A stretch of 10,298 nucleotides of DNA from Eubacteriales bacterium (GCA_028692535.1 JAQUXD010000060.1:1-10298); one strand, 5' to 3'; positions 1 through 6,511 are shown, counted from the first letter of the stretch. Made by a program: numbers and translations. Notes: a model not told the origin generated them from the sequence alone.

Positions 1-106
1 GCTTCTGTCAAAGCTGGATCAGGGGCAGGAAATTCCTCCGGAGTTGTATCAAGTCGTTGTAAACATCTACCTTTACCTTTTGGATCTGGCGGAACAGAGA
101 AAGTGA
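1..106 (+). CDS. FlhB-like flagellar export switch protein, C-terminal fragment (5' end outside window)
   Basis: An open frame runs in from the left edge (codons from position 2) and stops at TGA 104-106. The visible 34 residues end in GQEIPPELYQVVVNIYLYLL followed by DLAEQRK. The segment 'QEIPPELYQ.V' followed by a hydrophobic helix is the hallmark of the extreme C-terminus of FlhB and of the short FlhB-C-like proteins (B. subtilis YlqH type) that act at the flagellar type III export gate. By family knowledge these help switch substrate specificity between rod/hook and filament proteins. Only the tail is present, so full-length FlhB cannot be told from the short paralogue. Its position at the end of a transcription unit, convergent with fliC, fits a flagellar gene. 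The call is inferred from one short motif. Confidence 0.66.
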   Translation, partial: LLSKLDQGQEIPPELYQVVVNIYLYLLDLAEQRK

Positions 107-132
107 AAGGCCGCCCGAGGGCGGCCTTTTTT
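106..132. terminator. GC-rich intrinsic terminator between the FlhB-like gene and fliC
   Basis: A perfect 7-bp inverted repeat, GGCCGCC (109-115) and GGCGGCC (120-126), encloses the 4-nt loop CGAG. It is extended by AAA/TTT pairs and followed on the plus strand by six T (127-132). It starts at the last base of the plus-strand stop codon and lies about 32 nt past the fliC stop on the minus strand. On the minus strand the U run is only three bases long, so it is a strong terminator for the plus gene and probably a weaker bidirectional one for fliC. Confidence 0.88.
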
Positions 133-163
133 GTGTTTGACGCAGGAGTTGTTTTTCCGTGCT

Positions 164-1366
164 TTACTGCAGCAGTTGGAGAACGCTCTGCGGCTGCTGA
201 TTGGCCTGTGCAAGCATTGCCTGTGCTGCCTGAGACAGAATGTTGTTCTTCGTAAATTCCATCATTTCGGCGGCCATATCCACGTCTCTGATACGGGATT
301 CGGCTGCGCTCAGGTTTTCGGAGGAAGTACCCAGGTTGTTGATCGTGTGCTCCAAACGGTTTTGAACCGCACCGAACTTGCTTCTCTGTGTGGAAACCTG
401 CTCGATGGCTTTGTCCAGCTCGTCCAGGAGTGTGTTTGCTTTTGTTACGGTGCTAACGATCTGATCGCTGTCCAGAGCCTTAACCAAGGCGTTGAGGTCG
501 CTGGTTCCCGGGTTGGTTCCCAGTTCCTCAGTATTCATATCGCCAAAGGACACGGTGATGGTCTGATTGGATTGCGCGCCGATCAGGAGCTCGGCGGAAG
601 AGCTTCCGGCAAGAGTCTTGATCGTAGCCGCAGTTGCCAGGTCGGTCCGGATGTCGGCTGCCGTTTTTGCCGCGTCTCCGCTTACGGTGAGACTGATGCC
701 CAGTTTGTCGAAGTTCAGCTGCATCGCGCCGTCTGCGCCGATGGTGGCATCCAGTGTGATTTCCTGGGAAACGGAGTCGGATCCTCTGGTCAGGATCAGG
801 TTCCCTGCGGTACCGGATGCTGTAAAGGTATAGGTTTCGTCGGATTTGCCGCCGCTGACGTCGATCCTGGTGACCGCAGCAGCCGCTGTGGTTGCCAACG
901 TGGTACCGACTTTGATGCCGCCGGTGGTATCCAGCTGTGCGCCGGCCAGGTCGCCGTTCAACAGGAACTTGCCGTTGAATTGAGTGGAATCGGCAATTCT
1001 GTCGATTTCGATCGACAACTCTTTGAGTTCTGTTCCGATAGCGGTTCTGTCCTGTGCTTCCAGAGTTTCATTTCCGGCTTGTACGGCCAGCTCGCGCATA
1101 CGCTGAAGAATGCTGTGAGTTTCGGTCAATGCGCCTTCTGCCGTGGAGATCATCGAGATGCCGTCTGCCGCATTTCTTGCAGCTTGATCCAGACCTCGGA
1201 TCTGTCCGCGCATCTTTTCGCTGATGGCCAGTCCGGCAGCATTGTCGCCGGCTTTATTGATGCTGAGACCGGATGACAGTTTCGCCAGCGATTTCGATGT
1301 GGCGGTCGTGTTCATGGTCAACTTGTTGTAGGTGTTTAATGCCGTGATATTATGATTGATTCTCAT
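164..1366 (-). CDS. fliC: Flagellin, the filament subunit
   Basis: This 400-residue protein has both conserved flagellin ends. Residues 1-140 form the N-terminal D0/D1 helices (starts MRINHNITALNTYNK, then SSGLSINKAGDNAAGLAISE). Residues about 315-400 form the C-terminal D1/D0 helices (SRIRDVDMAAEMMEFTK, end SVLQLLQ). The middle, about 140-310, is Ala/Thr/Gly-rich and of the surface-exposed variable type. Subunits are exported through the flagellar channel and polymerise into the filament. Residues 88-95 (QRMRELAV) match the D1 segment recognised by TLR5 in other flagellins. The start ATG follows AAGGAGG with a 7-nt spacer. The gene has its own SigD promoter and a leader with a CsrA hairpin, and it is the last gene of the minus-strand block. 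It is equivalent to B. subtilis hag. Confidence 0.98.
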   Translation of the reverse strand: MRINHNITALNTYNKLTMNTTATSKSLAKLSSGLSINKAGDNAAGLAISEKMRGQIRGLDQAARNAADGISMISTAEGALTETHSILQRMRELAVQAGNETLEAQDRTAIGTELKELSIEIDRIADSTQFNGKFLLNGDLAGAQLDTTGGIKVGTTLATTAAAAVTRIDVSGGKSDETYTFTASGTAGNLILTRGSDSVSQEITLDATIGADGAMQLNFDKLGISLTVSGDAAKTAADIRTDLATAATIKTLAGSSSAELLIGAQSNQTITVSFGDMNTEELGTNPGTSDLNALVKALDSDQIVSTVTKANTLLDELDKAIEQVSTQRSKFGAVQNRLEHTINNLGTSSENLSAAESRIRDVDMAAEMMEFTKNNILSQAAQAMLAQANQQPQSVLQLLQ

Positions 1367-1390
1367 GGTTTTTCCTCCTTGAAAGTATCA

Positions 1391-1408
1391 GCCGAGATCC
1401 TTCTCAGC
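1391..1408 (-). promoter_or_regulatory. CsrA-binding hairpin in the fliC leader
   Basis: The RNA-strand sequence is GCTGAGA-AGGA-TCTCGGC, a 7-bp stem (one G-U pair) presenting AGGA as a tetraloop. CsrA dimers bind GGA in hairpin loops (core ANGGA). A second GGA lies in the Shine-Dalgarno AAGGAGG, 19 nt downstream, so one dimer could bridge both sites and block ribosome entry. This mirrors the two-site layout of the B. subtilis hag leader. Hairpin and spacing are seen directly; binding is inferred from the family. Confidence 0.82.
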
Positions 1409-1440
1409 CTTGTCGTGTAGGTGAGCTTCCTTCCGTACGC

Positions 1441-1467
1441 GAAAGAAACCCGGTTTCAAAAGCTTTC
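1441..1467 (-). other. Stem-loop at the predicted 5' end of the fliC mRNA
   Basis: The inverted repeat GAAACC (1445-1450) and GGTTTC (1452-1457) is flanked by GAAAG/CTTTC (1441-1445 and 1463-1467). It lies at the predicted transcription start of the SigD promoter (about 1466). A 5'-terminal stem-loop on an abundant, long-lived mRNA such as flagellin could slow decay. That role is inference; only the repeat is seen. Confidence 0.45.
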
Positions 1468-1472
1468 TCTAT

Positions 1473-1499
1473 ATATCGGCAGAAGCCGGATATACTTTA
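1473..1499 (-). promoter_or_regulatory. SigD promoter of fliC
   Basis: On the minus strand TAAA (1499-1496), a 15-nt spacer and GCCGATAT (1480-1473) give an exact match to the SigD/sigma-28 consensus of B. subtilis. It sits between csrA and fliC and gives a leader of about 100 nt. Transcription should depend on SigD and so be held off by FlgM until the hook-basal body is complete. Confidence 0.93.
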
Positions 1500-1506
1500 G
1501 GGGTTT

Positions 1507-1746
1507 TTAATCGTTTTTATTTCTTTTTATGAACGAGGCGATTTTATTCAAATCATCGGCTCCGTGGGTCTGGGTGGCCGCTTGGTTTGCCTGGATCGTT
1601 TCCAGTAGCTCTTCCCGCATGATCTTGATTTCTTTGGGGGCATCGATGCCCAGTACGACTTTGTCGTTTCCCATGGAGACGACGGTAATTTTGATATTGT
1701 CGGAAATCGTCAAAGACTCTCCGGTCTTTCGGCTGATCACTAACAT
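1507..1746 (-). CDS. csrA: CsrA, RNA-binding translational regulator
   Basis: This 79-residue protein starts MLVISRKTGESLTISDNI and contains the core KVVLGIDAPKEIKIMREEL, the complete CsrA fold signature. RNA-contacting residues known from the family are present: L4, R6 and R44. The C-terminal tail, about residues 55-79, is lysine/asparagine-rich and longer than in enterobacterial CsrA, as is common in Firmicutes. CsrA dimers bind GGA motifs in mRNA leaders and block translation; the expected main target here is the fliC leader just downstream. The start ATG lies 7 nt inside the end of fliW, behind GGAGGAGG, so translation of FliW and CsrA is probably coupled. That would keep the protein antagonist and its target in a fixed ratio. 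Confidence 0.97.
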   Translation of the reverse strand: MLVISRKTGESLTISDNIKITVVSMGNDKVVLGIDAPKEIKIMREELLETIQANQAATQTHGADDLNKIASFIKRNKND

Positions 1747-2192
1747 GAGCTATTCGCCTCCTCCGTTTTTTGAAAAGGGCGGTAGCGGACGGAATAATCC
1801 GGATTCTGCAAGATCACCTGCATCGCTTTCTTGGTTTTGGGGTTCAACACAATAGGGCTTTTGACATTGATCGTCAGCTCTTCGACGGTTTCGCGAACCG
1901 TTGCGATCACCAGAAAAATCAGGTCATCAACTGTTTTTGCGCCGCACCGGTCCAAATCTTCCGCCGACAGAATCGGATCGTAGCCGGGATGCAGATCCCA
2001 TGGCTCGAAGACGAGAAAGCAAGGCGTAGCATTTTTTGTGGATTGCAGATAAAGAAGCGAAACATCATCAAATACTTTGGGGAAGACAGCGAATTCCTTA
2101 TCCTCTTCAAAGCCGTAGAGGCCTTCTGAAAACTCGTAGATTGCATCAGCGTCCACCTGGATCGCTCCAAAATCTCTCGTATTGATTTCCAT
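1740..2192 (-). CDS. fliW: FliW, flagellar assembly factor and CsrA antagonist
   Basis: A 150-residue protein beginning MEINTRDFGAIQVD, with the family blocks EGLYGFEEDKEF (about 23-34), PCFLVFEPWDLHPGYD (58-73), ELTINVKSPIVLN and the C-terminal VILQNPDYSVRYRPF. FliW binds CsrA and relieves repression of flagellin; free cytoplasmic flagellin titrates FliW away, closing a homeostatic loop. The frame is open upstream to 2273, but that would overlap the previous gene. The ATG at 2192 follows AAGGGAG, which overlaps the preceding stop, and gives the usual family length of about 145-150, so I chose it. The spacer of about 11 nt is rather long. The 3' end overlaps csrA by 7 nt. Confidence 0.96.
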   Translation of the reverse strand: MEINTRDFGAIQVDADAIYEFSEGLYGFEEDKEFAVFPKVFDDVSLLYLQSTKNATPCFLVFEPWDLHPGYDPILSAEDLDRCGAKTVDDLIFLVIATVRETVEELTINVKSPIVLNPKTKKAMQVILQNPDYSVRYRPFQKTEEANSSC

Positions 2193-2208
2193 AACTGTCT
2201 GTGCTCCC

Positions 2209-2817
2209 TTAAGCGATTGCATTAAAATCCGGTTCTGCGCCCTGATACGGCTCCTCCGTTTCGGGAGGCACATAGTCCGGATCGGAGCTTTTCGGAATGT
2301 AGAGTGGGTCGCCTACATACTTAATGATGACCTTTGGCCGTTCGACGACTCTGATTTCCAAGTCGGGCGGAAGAAAGCTGGTGTCGATGTTGTTGACAGT
2401 GGGCATGCCTCCGGGCAACTGGTTTAGATTGAAATGGATCTGCATGTTTCCTGAGACGTCAATATTGCTGTCAGCGGATTTGGGGAGAAAGTCCATAATG
2501 TTTTCGATTCCCCGCCCAAATTGTTGAAAGAGGAAATCGTCCCCGTGAGCGTCGCCCATGCGGACGTCCATTTTTAGATTTCCGTCTTCCGAAAACCTTG
2601 CAGAAGCAGTATAAGTGAGATTGTTCCAGTTCGGAGCCGGTCCGGGTTCATAAGTATCCCGCATCCGGATGGTGATCGGTTGACTCTGGATCGTCATCCG
2701 ATTTTCTTGTTTTGAGATGTACAATTCTGCCAGCTGCCCGGCGGAAGAACAGGTGGACTTCCTTTCCACATATTCAATCGATATAGGTACCGTCTCAATG
2801 GTGATAAGCGGTTCCAC
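2209..2817 (-). CDS. DUF6470 / YviE-like flagellar-locus protein of unknown function
   Basis: A 202-residue protein without signal peptide or membrane segment. It opens with short alternating hydrophobic beta-strand-like stretches (PLITIETVPISIEYVE) and ends, after about residue 167, with YVGDPLYIPKSSDPDYVPP and an acidic tail. That pattern, and its place between flgL and fliW, match the DUF6470 family, whose B. subtilis member is YviE. No biochemical role is known to me. A GTG at 2826 is in frame but lies inside the Shine-Dalgarno. The GTG at 2817, 8 nt after AGGAGG (2831-2826), is the much better start. Its central part (about 45-100) is less repetitive than I recall for YviE. Co-transcription with the late genes suggests a role in filament-stage assembly, but this is inference from context only. 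Confidence 0.83.
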   Translation of the reverse strand: MEPLITIETVPISIEYVERKSTCSSAGQLAELYISKQENRMTIQSQPITIRMRDTYEPGPAPNWNNLTYTASARFSEDGNLKMDVRMGDAHGDDFLFQQFGRGIENIMDFLPKSADSNIDVSGNMQIHFNLNQLPGGMPTVNNIDTSFLPPDLEIRVVERPKVIIKYVGDPLYIPKSSDPDYVPPETEEPYQGAEPDFNAIA

Positions 2818-2847
2818 TGTCTTCACCTCCTAAGAATAAAGATCAGA

Positions 2848-3855
2848 TCACATGATATAATCGAATATGGACGGCTGTATGATGCTGGTCCCCATTTTCA
2901 GGGCAGCTGTGTAGGCCATCTTTTGAGATTCAAAATGGATAATCGCTTTGGCCGGATCCGCTGCTTCCAGCGCCAACTGGTTTTCTTGCAGATTCAATGT
3001 CCGTGTTTCCAGGCGTTCGGTCATAAACTCCAAATAGGAGGTTTTCGAACCTACGATTGTAAGGGTGTTGATGACGTTGACGGAAACATCGCTGAAATGT
3101 CCGAAAAGATCATTCATTCGAGTTGTCGAAAAGGTGTCGGATTCGAATTCCGTTGCGATTTCTCCAAGCAAGTTGTACAGATTATTGCTGGTATCCGTAC
3201 CATTGATCGAGGTTGTCCCGCTTCCGGTGATTCGGAGACCCGGGATCGAGTACTCAAAAACAGTGCTCTTGTCTGCTTGTCCCGTCAGAGGATCAAACTG
3301 CGCATTGAGTCCGATGTCCACATAAAGGGAGTCCCCCAGAAGTTCTGCTTCCTGCGCCGAACCCGGCACGAGCGTATCCAGATCGATGGTATTATAGAGC
3401 AGCTTGCCTCCGGACACCTCGAAAGGCGGAAGATCGGTATTGGTGCCTCCAAAGAGATGGATTTCCGAGGCGTTCGTGTTCAGCGTCTGCAAAAGCTGGT
3501 TTTGCAGATTACGGATTTCCGTTGCGACGATGATTCTTTCATTCTTAGTCGTGGTGCCGTTGAGCCCTACCGAGATCCGCTCTTTGGCCGTCTGGACCAA
3601 TTCATTCATATGAAAAAGGGAGGACTCTGTATTCGTAAGAAAGGACTCGGCATGGTCGATATTGGATTGGTAGCTTTCCGCTTTGGACAAATCTCTGCGA
3701 ACCCGATAAGCTTTCACGGCAGCTGAAGTATTTTCGGAAGACTTCATAAAGCTCCGGCCGGAGGCGACCTGGGTGTTTAATCTGTCTAAATCGTACGAAA
3801 GTGTTCCCAGGGAGCGGATATATTTGGCTGTGATCATGTTGTTTGTGATACGCAT
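2848..3855 (-). CDS. flgL: FlgL, hook-filament junction protein 2 (HAP3)
   Basis: This 335-residue flagellin-like protein has the typical N-terminus MRITNNMITAKYIRSLG and the segment LNTQVASGRSFMKSSENTSA, corresponding to flagellin D0/D1. Its C-terminus (LQENQLALEAADPAKAIIHF to YTAALKMGTSIIQPSIFDYI) is of FlgL type, not flagellin type. It forms the second of the two ring-like junction layers between hook and filament, stacked on FlgK. Length is close to the usual FlgL range of about 300-320. The ATG follows AAAGGAGG with a 9-nt spacer. It starts 21 nt after flgK, so the two are co-transcribed. Confidence 0.95.
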   Translation of the reverse strand: MRITNNMITAKYIRSLGTLSYDLDRLNTQVASGRSFMKSSENTSAAVKAYRVRRDLSKAESYQSNIDHAESFLTNTESSLFHMNELVQTAKERISVGLNGTTTKNERIIVATEIRNLQNQLLQTLNTNASEIHLFGGTNTDLPPFEVSGGKLLYNTIDLDTLVPGSAQEAELLGDSLYVDIGLNAQFDPLTGQADKSTVFEYSIPGLRITGSGTTSINGTDTSNNLYNLLGEIATEFESDTFSTTRMNDLFGHFSDVSVNVINTLTIVGSKTSYLEFMTERLETRTLNLQENQLALEAADPAKAIIHFESQKMAYTAALKMGTSIIQPSIFDYIM

Positions 3856-3876
3856 GGAAAGGATCCTCCTTTGGGA

Positions 3877-5430
3877 TTACCGGCCGACCAGGCCCATTTT
3901 GTTGATGATGATGTCCACGGCTTCATCCAGTGCCGTAAAGTAACGGGCGGCAGCCTGATAGGATTTTTGGTAGGCCATCAGGTTGATGCCCTCTTCATCC
4001 AAAGAGACGCCGGATATGGATTCTCTGGAGAAAGACAGGTTCGACAGGACTGTGGCGGCCGTCTCGGAAAAATTCTGGTTCAGCTCGACTTCCAAAGAGA
4101 GTTCGGCAATCAATCCGGAGGTGTATTCGGCAAAGGTTCCGGTAAAGAAAACTTGGCTCGTCGGATCCGTGGGATCTGAAGTAAATGCGATGTCGGAATT
4201 CATTCCGGATATCATCCTTAAAATATTGTCGCCTTCTCCTCCGGTTCCCGTAAGATCTGAAGTCGTAGTGGTGATATAAGCCGAATCGGAAAGCCATGCA
4301 TCGGATATACGAATGTTCCCTGCTGTGATGGCCGTGCCTTCCGCTGCGACAAAGAGTGGCTTGACGGTACCGGCGGCATCGGTGTTCAGATCGTTGAAAA
4401 GCGATGCGAAATTCGTGGCCAGCGTATCCGTGACACTTTTGTAATACATTGTGCCGCGGAAGGTGTTTTCGTTTGCCAGAGGATCGGCATAGGAGCCTTT
4501 CCCGTTGATCAGGTCTAAATATCCTTTGATGGAACCTTCGGAAAAATTGGCCGAAATATCCTTGCCGTCGAAGGGTCCAAAGCTGCTGCTCATGCGGATT
4601 TCCACGGAATCGCCTGTGTCTGCAACCGATAAGGTGTTATACTGGCCGTTGCTGACGATCCCCAGGTAACCGCTGGTTGCCGAATCGTAAATGGATATGT
4701 TGAGATTTTCTATTGTCAAGTTCTCAGAGATTTTTTCCGGAAGGGCAGTTACTTTGATATTCACCAAGCCGGAAAGCTCATCGATCAGTATATTCCTTTG
4801 ATCAAACAGCTCATTGGGTGTGTTTCCGTGAATGAGTTCGTCTCGAATCTGCAAATTCAGATCTGCAATGTTTTTGACCTTGGCATTGAAGCTGTTTTGA
4901 ATAATGACATGATCCAGGTCGTATATCTGCTGGGCTCTGACTTCTTCTGTCTGCCGGGCATAGACGTTCATGATCTGGGTTACTTTTTGCGCCGCAGTCC
5001 GGACGATCAGCGAAACATCCTTGCTGGTGGGTGTCTGGGAAAAGATTTGAAGCTGCTCTTGAAAATTGGACAATTCGCTCTGGAGACCTTCTGTGTCTGC
5101 TTCATCGAAGATATTCTCCAGATCGGACAAGCCTGCCAGCAGGACATCATACGTGCCGTTTTCCGCATTCTGGCTTCTGAAGCGGATGTCCAGGAAGGGG
5201 TCCCTGATCTGCGAGATATTCTGAATCTCCACCCCAAACCCGGTCGTTGTTTTGGGGATCGAGTACTTTTCCGTATAGCCGCTGCTTGAGATCGAGTTCA
5301 AGTCGACCCGCTGTCTCGTATAGCCCGGTGTATTGACATTTGCGATGTTGTTTCCGGTCACATCGATATTTGCGCGGCTCGAAGACATTGCTCTTCCGGC
5401 AATTTGATAGGCCATAAATGTAGGTATCAA
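3877..5430 (-). CDS. flgK: FlgK, hook-filament junction protein 1 (HAP1)
   Basis: A 517-residue axial protein. The rod/hook-type N-terminal motif TGNNIANVNTPGYTRQ is at residues 25-40, and the C-terminal helix contains GVSLDEEGINLMAYQKSYQA followed by ARYFTALDEAVDIIINKMG, both diagnostic for FlgK. The centre (about 240-440) is the variable domain. It caps the hook and forms the first junction ring; export needs the chaperone FlgN, encoded just upstream. The start is a TTG at 5428-5430: AGGAGG lies 8 nt before it, whereas the first in-frame ATG (5415) is 23 nt from that site. The family N-terminus also usually begins a few residues before the 'F.ay.iA..am' segment, which agrees with the TTG start. 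Confidence 0.96.
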   Translation of the reverse strand: MIPTFMAYQIAGRAMSSSRANIDVTGNNIANVNTPGYTRQRVDLNSISSSGYTEKYSIPKTTTGFGVEIQNISQIRDPFLDIRFRSQNAENGTYDVLLAGLSDLENIFDEADTEGLQSELSNFQEQLQIFSQTPTSKDVSLIVRTAAQKVTQIMNVYARQTEEVRAQQIYDLDHVIIQNSFNAKVKNIADLNLQIRDELIHGNTPNELFDQRNILIDELSGLVNIKVTALPEKISENLTIENLNISIYDSATSGYLGIVSNGQYNTLSVADTGDSVEIRMSSSFGPFDGKDISANFSEGSIKGYLDLINGKGSYADPLANENTFRGTMYYKSVTDTLATNFASLFNDLNTDAAGTVKPLFVAAEGTAITAGNIRISDAWLSDSAYITTTTSDLTGTGGEGDNILRMISGMNSDIAFTSDPTDPTSQVFFTGTFAEYTSGLIAELSLEVELNQNFSETAATVLSNLSFSRESISGVSLDEEGINLMAYQKSYQAAARYFTALDEAVDIIINKMGLVGR

Positions 5431-5451
5431 AGCGTTGACCTCCTCGTGGGG

Positions 5452-5940
5452 CTAAACGGTAACTTCGAAGGCTTTCGACGGGGGTGTGGCTTCGTCGACG
5501 AGCTCCTTGGAATCGGTATTTTCATTCTGCGCTGCGCCTGACTGCTTCTTTTCCAAACGAAACAACTTGGTTTTCAGCATAACTGCGCACTTGTCCTTAT
5601 AAAATGTAATTTCCCGCACACAGCCGGCAAACTGGTCTTTCAAGGAAAGAAAACGGGTTTGTTCTTTTGCCGGCAGCTGCCGGCAAAAGTCGGAAAGATT
5701 GACGGTAGAGATCCCGTTTGCCAGCAGTATCTCCTCGGATTCCTTCTCGAGAGCTCTGATTTGAAGCGTCAGCGCCTGCAACTCCCGAAGGCATTCATCC
5801 AGAGCTCCGGTGTCTGCGCTGATGATGCTGTTCAGTTCATCTTTTAACACGGGCACGATGCTCTTGTGCAGCCTGAGCAAATCCACAAGCTTGCGGTAGA
5901 AAGAGTCGATGATATCGTTGTACGCAAGGGCTTCCTGCAT
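5452..5940 (-). CDS. flgN: FlgN-like export chaperone for FlgK/FlgL
   Basis: A 162-residue, mostly helical, charged protein with leucine-spaced helices (FYRKLVDLLRLHKSIVPVLK and ECLRELQALTLQIRALEKES). This is the coiled-coil architecture of FlgN chaperones, which keep the junction proteins FlgK and FlgL unfolded and export-ready in the cytoplasm. It sits between flgM and flgK, the position of flgN (yvyG) in B. subtilis. Sequence in this family is poorly conserved, so the call rests on helical character, length and synteny. An in-frame TTG at 5958 would add six residues, but no good Shine-Dalgarno precedes it. The ATG at 5940 is preceded by GGAG with a 5-nt spacer. Confidence 0.87.
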   Translation of the reverse strand: MQEALAYNDIIDSFYRKLVDLLRLHKSIVPVLKDELNSIISADTGALDECLRELQALTLQIRALEKESEEILLANGISTVNLSDFCRQLPAKEQTRFLSLKDQFAGCVREITFYKDKCAVMLKTKLFRLEKKQSGAAQNENTDSKELVDEATPPSKAFEVTV

Positions 5941-5970
5941 GGCTGCTCCGTTTCTCAATATTTCCGGGCG

Positions 5971-6291
5971 CTACTTTTTTAAAATAGCTTCTGCCAGATC
6001 TTCGGCGGAAATGTCGTAGGTGCCGTTTTTAACGGCTTCTTTCAGTTCTTCGATGGTTTTCGCCGAAGTGTTGACGGATACTTCGTACAAGATCGCAGAC
6101 TTGGCTACCATGATCTTTTTATCCTCAAAGCTGCCGGAATGGCTTTCGGATATTTCCGAAGAGTCCACCTGATTCTTTGCGACATATTTGCTGTTTTCCT
6201 CCGTGCTGATTTTCTTAGCCGGGTCTGTCGCGGAATCATTCACCTTTTGCGGTTGTATGCTTTTGCTTTTATTCAGAAAGGAAATTTCCAT
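5971..6291 (-). CDS. flgM: FlgM, anti-sigma factor for SigD (sigma-28)
   Basis: The 106-residue protein starts MEISFLNKSKSIQPQK. It has a low-complexity polar first half that is probably disordered, and a helical C-terminal half, about residues 58-106, with EVSVNTSAKTIEELKEAVKN and GTYDISAEDLAEAILKK. The latter matches the sigma-binding end of FlgM ('I..G.Y.v....A..ll'). FlgM holds SigD inactive until it is exported through the finished hook-basal body. The frame is open to an ATG at 6336, but that ATG lies inside a SigD-like -10 element. The ATG at 6291 follows GGGAGG with a 9-nt spacer and gives a more usual length. First gene of the minus-strand late operon; flgN follows after 30 nt. Confidence 0.93.
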   Translation of the reverse strand: MEISFLNKSKSIQPQKVNDSATDPAKKISTEENSKYVAKNQVDSSEISESHSGSFEDKKIMVAKSAILYEVSVNTSAKTIEELKEAVKNGTYDISAEDLAEAILKK

Positions 6292-6334
6292 TTTGAATAC
6301 CCTCCCATCCATTGTGAAATGATTGTTATCTCTC

Positions 6335-6371
6335 ATTTCGACCGAAAGTGAAAAAACTTTAGTCCATTATA
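6335..6371 (-). promoter_or_regulatory. Secondary promoter elements close to flgM
   Basis: Two overlapping matches point at flgM. First, TAAA (6361-6358), 15 nt, then GTCGAAAT (6342-6335) matches the SigD pattern at 10 of 12 positions. Second, TATAAT (6371-6366) is an exact vegetative -10 with a weak -35, TGGGCA, 18 nt upstream (4 of 6 matches). Together they would give a short leader of about 35-70 nt. A SigA promoter would supply basal FlgM before SigD is active. Neither is certain. Confidence 0.5.
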
Positions 6372-6384
6372 ACTGAGTTTTGTG

Positions 6385-6418
6385 CTCTCTGCCCATTTTT
6401 TTTCGAAAAGGGAAAGAG
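6385..6418 (-). other. Imperfect stem-loop in the long flgM leader
   Basis: On the minus strand CTCTTTCCC is followed, after an A/T-rich loop, by GGGCAGAGAG, giving about nine pairs with one mismatch and one G-T pair. There is no U tract after it, so it is not an intrinsic terminator. It lies in the leader made from the distal SigD promoter and overlaps the -35 of the weaker vegetative promoter. Function unknown. Confidence 0.35.
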
Positions 6419-6443
6419 TAGAATATTCATTGACAAATAGTAT

Positions 6444-6470
6444 ATATCGGCCATTAAATCAATAACTTTA
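6444..6470 (-). promoter_or_regulatory. SigD promoter of the flgM-flgN-flgK-flgL operon
   Basis: TAAA (6470-6467), 15 nt, GCCGATAT (6451-6444) on the minus strand is an exact consensus match, with the same boxes and spacer as the fliC promoter. The predicted start near 6437 gives a leader of about 146 nt. It places the anti-sigma factor and the late structural genes under SigD itself. Confidence 0.92.
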
Positions 6471-6511
6471 GCAAATATCGAAAAAAATATTCTGCTTTTT
6501 GAAATATTCGG

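Noticed and set aside
131..1276. A 381-codon plus-strand open frame antisense to fliC
   Set aside because: It is the antisense shadow of a clear flagellin gene, has no ribosome binding site, shows a cysteine-rich composition unlike a real protein, and its first codons lie in the terminator.
1475..1494. Imperfect palindrome spanning the fliC SigD promoter spacer and -10 as an operator
   Set aside because: The symmetry comes mainly from the -10 sequence GCCGATAT itself with a bulge in the other arm; not enough to claim a regulator site.
2923..3726. A 267-codon plus-strand open frame antisense to flgL
   Set aside because: It lies wholly within flgL, which has full family signatures, and has no promoter, ribosome binding site or recognisable motif of its own.
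6430..6459. A second plus-strand TTGACA at 6430 as a possible promoter
   Set aside because: At 17-18 nt spacing only ATTAAA or TTAAAT is available as -10, and it overlaps the perfect SigD promoter of the other strand. The promoter at 6512-6540 is far better.
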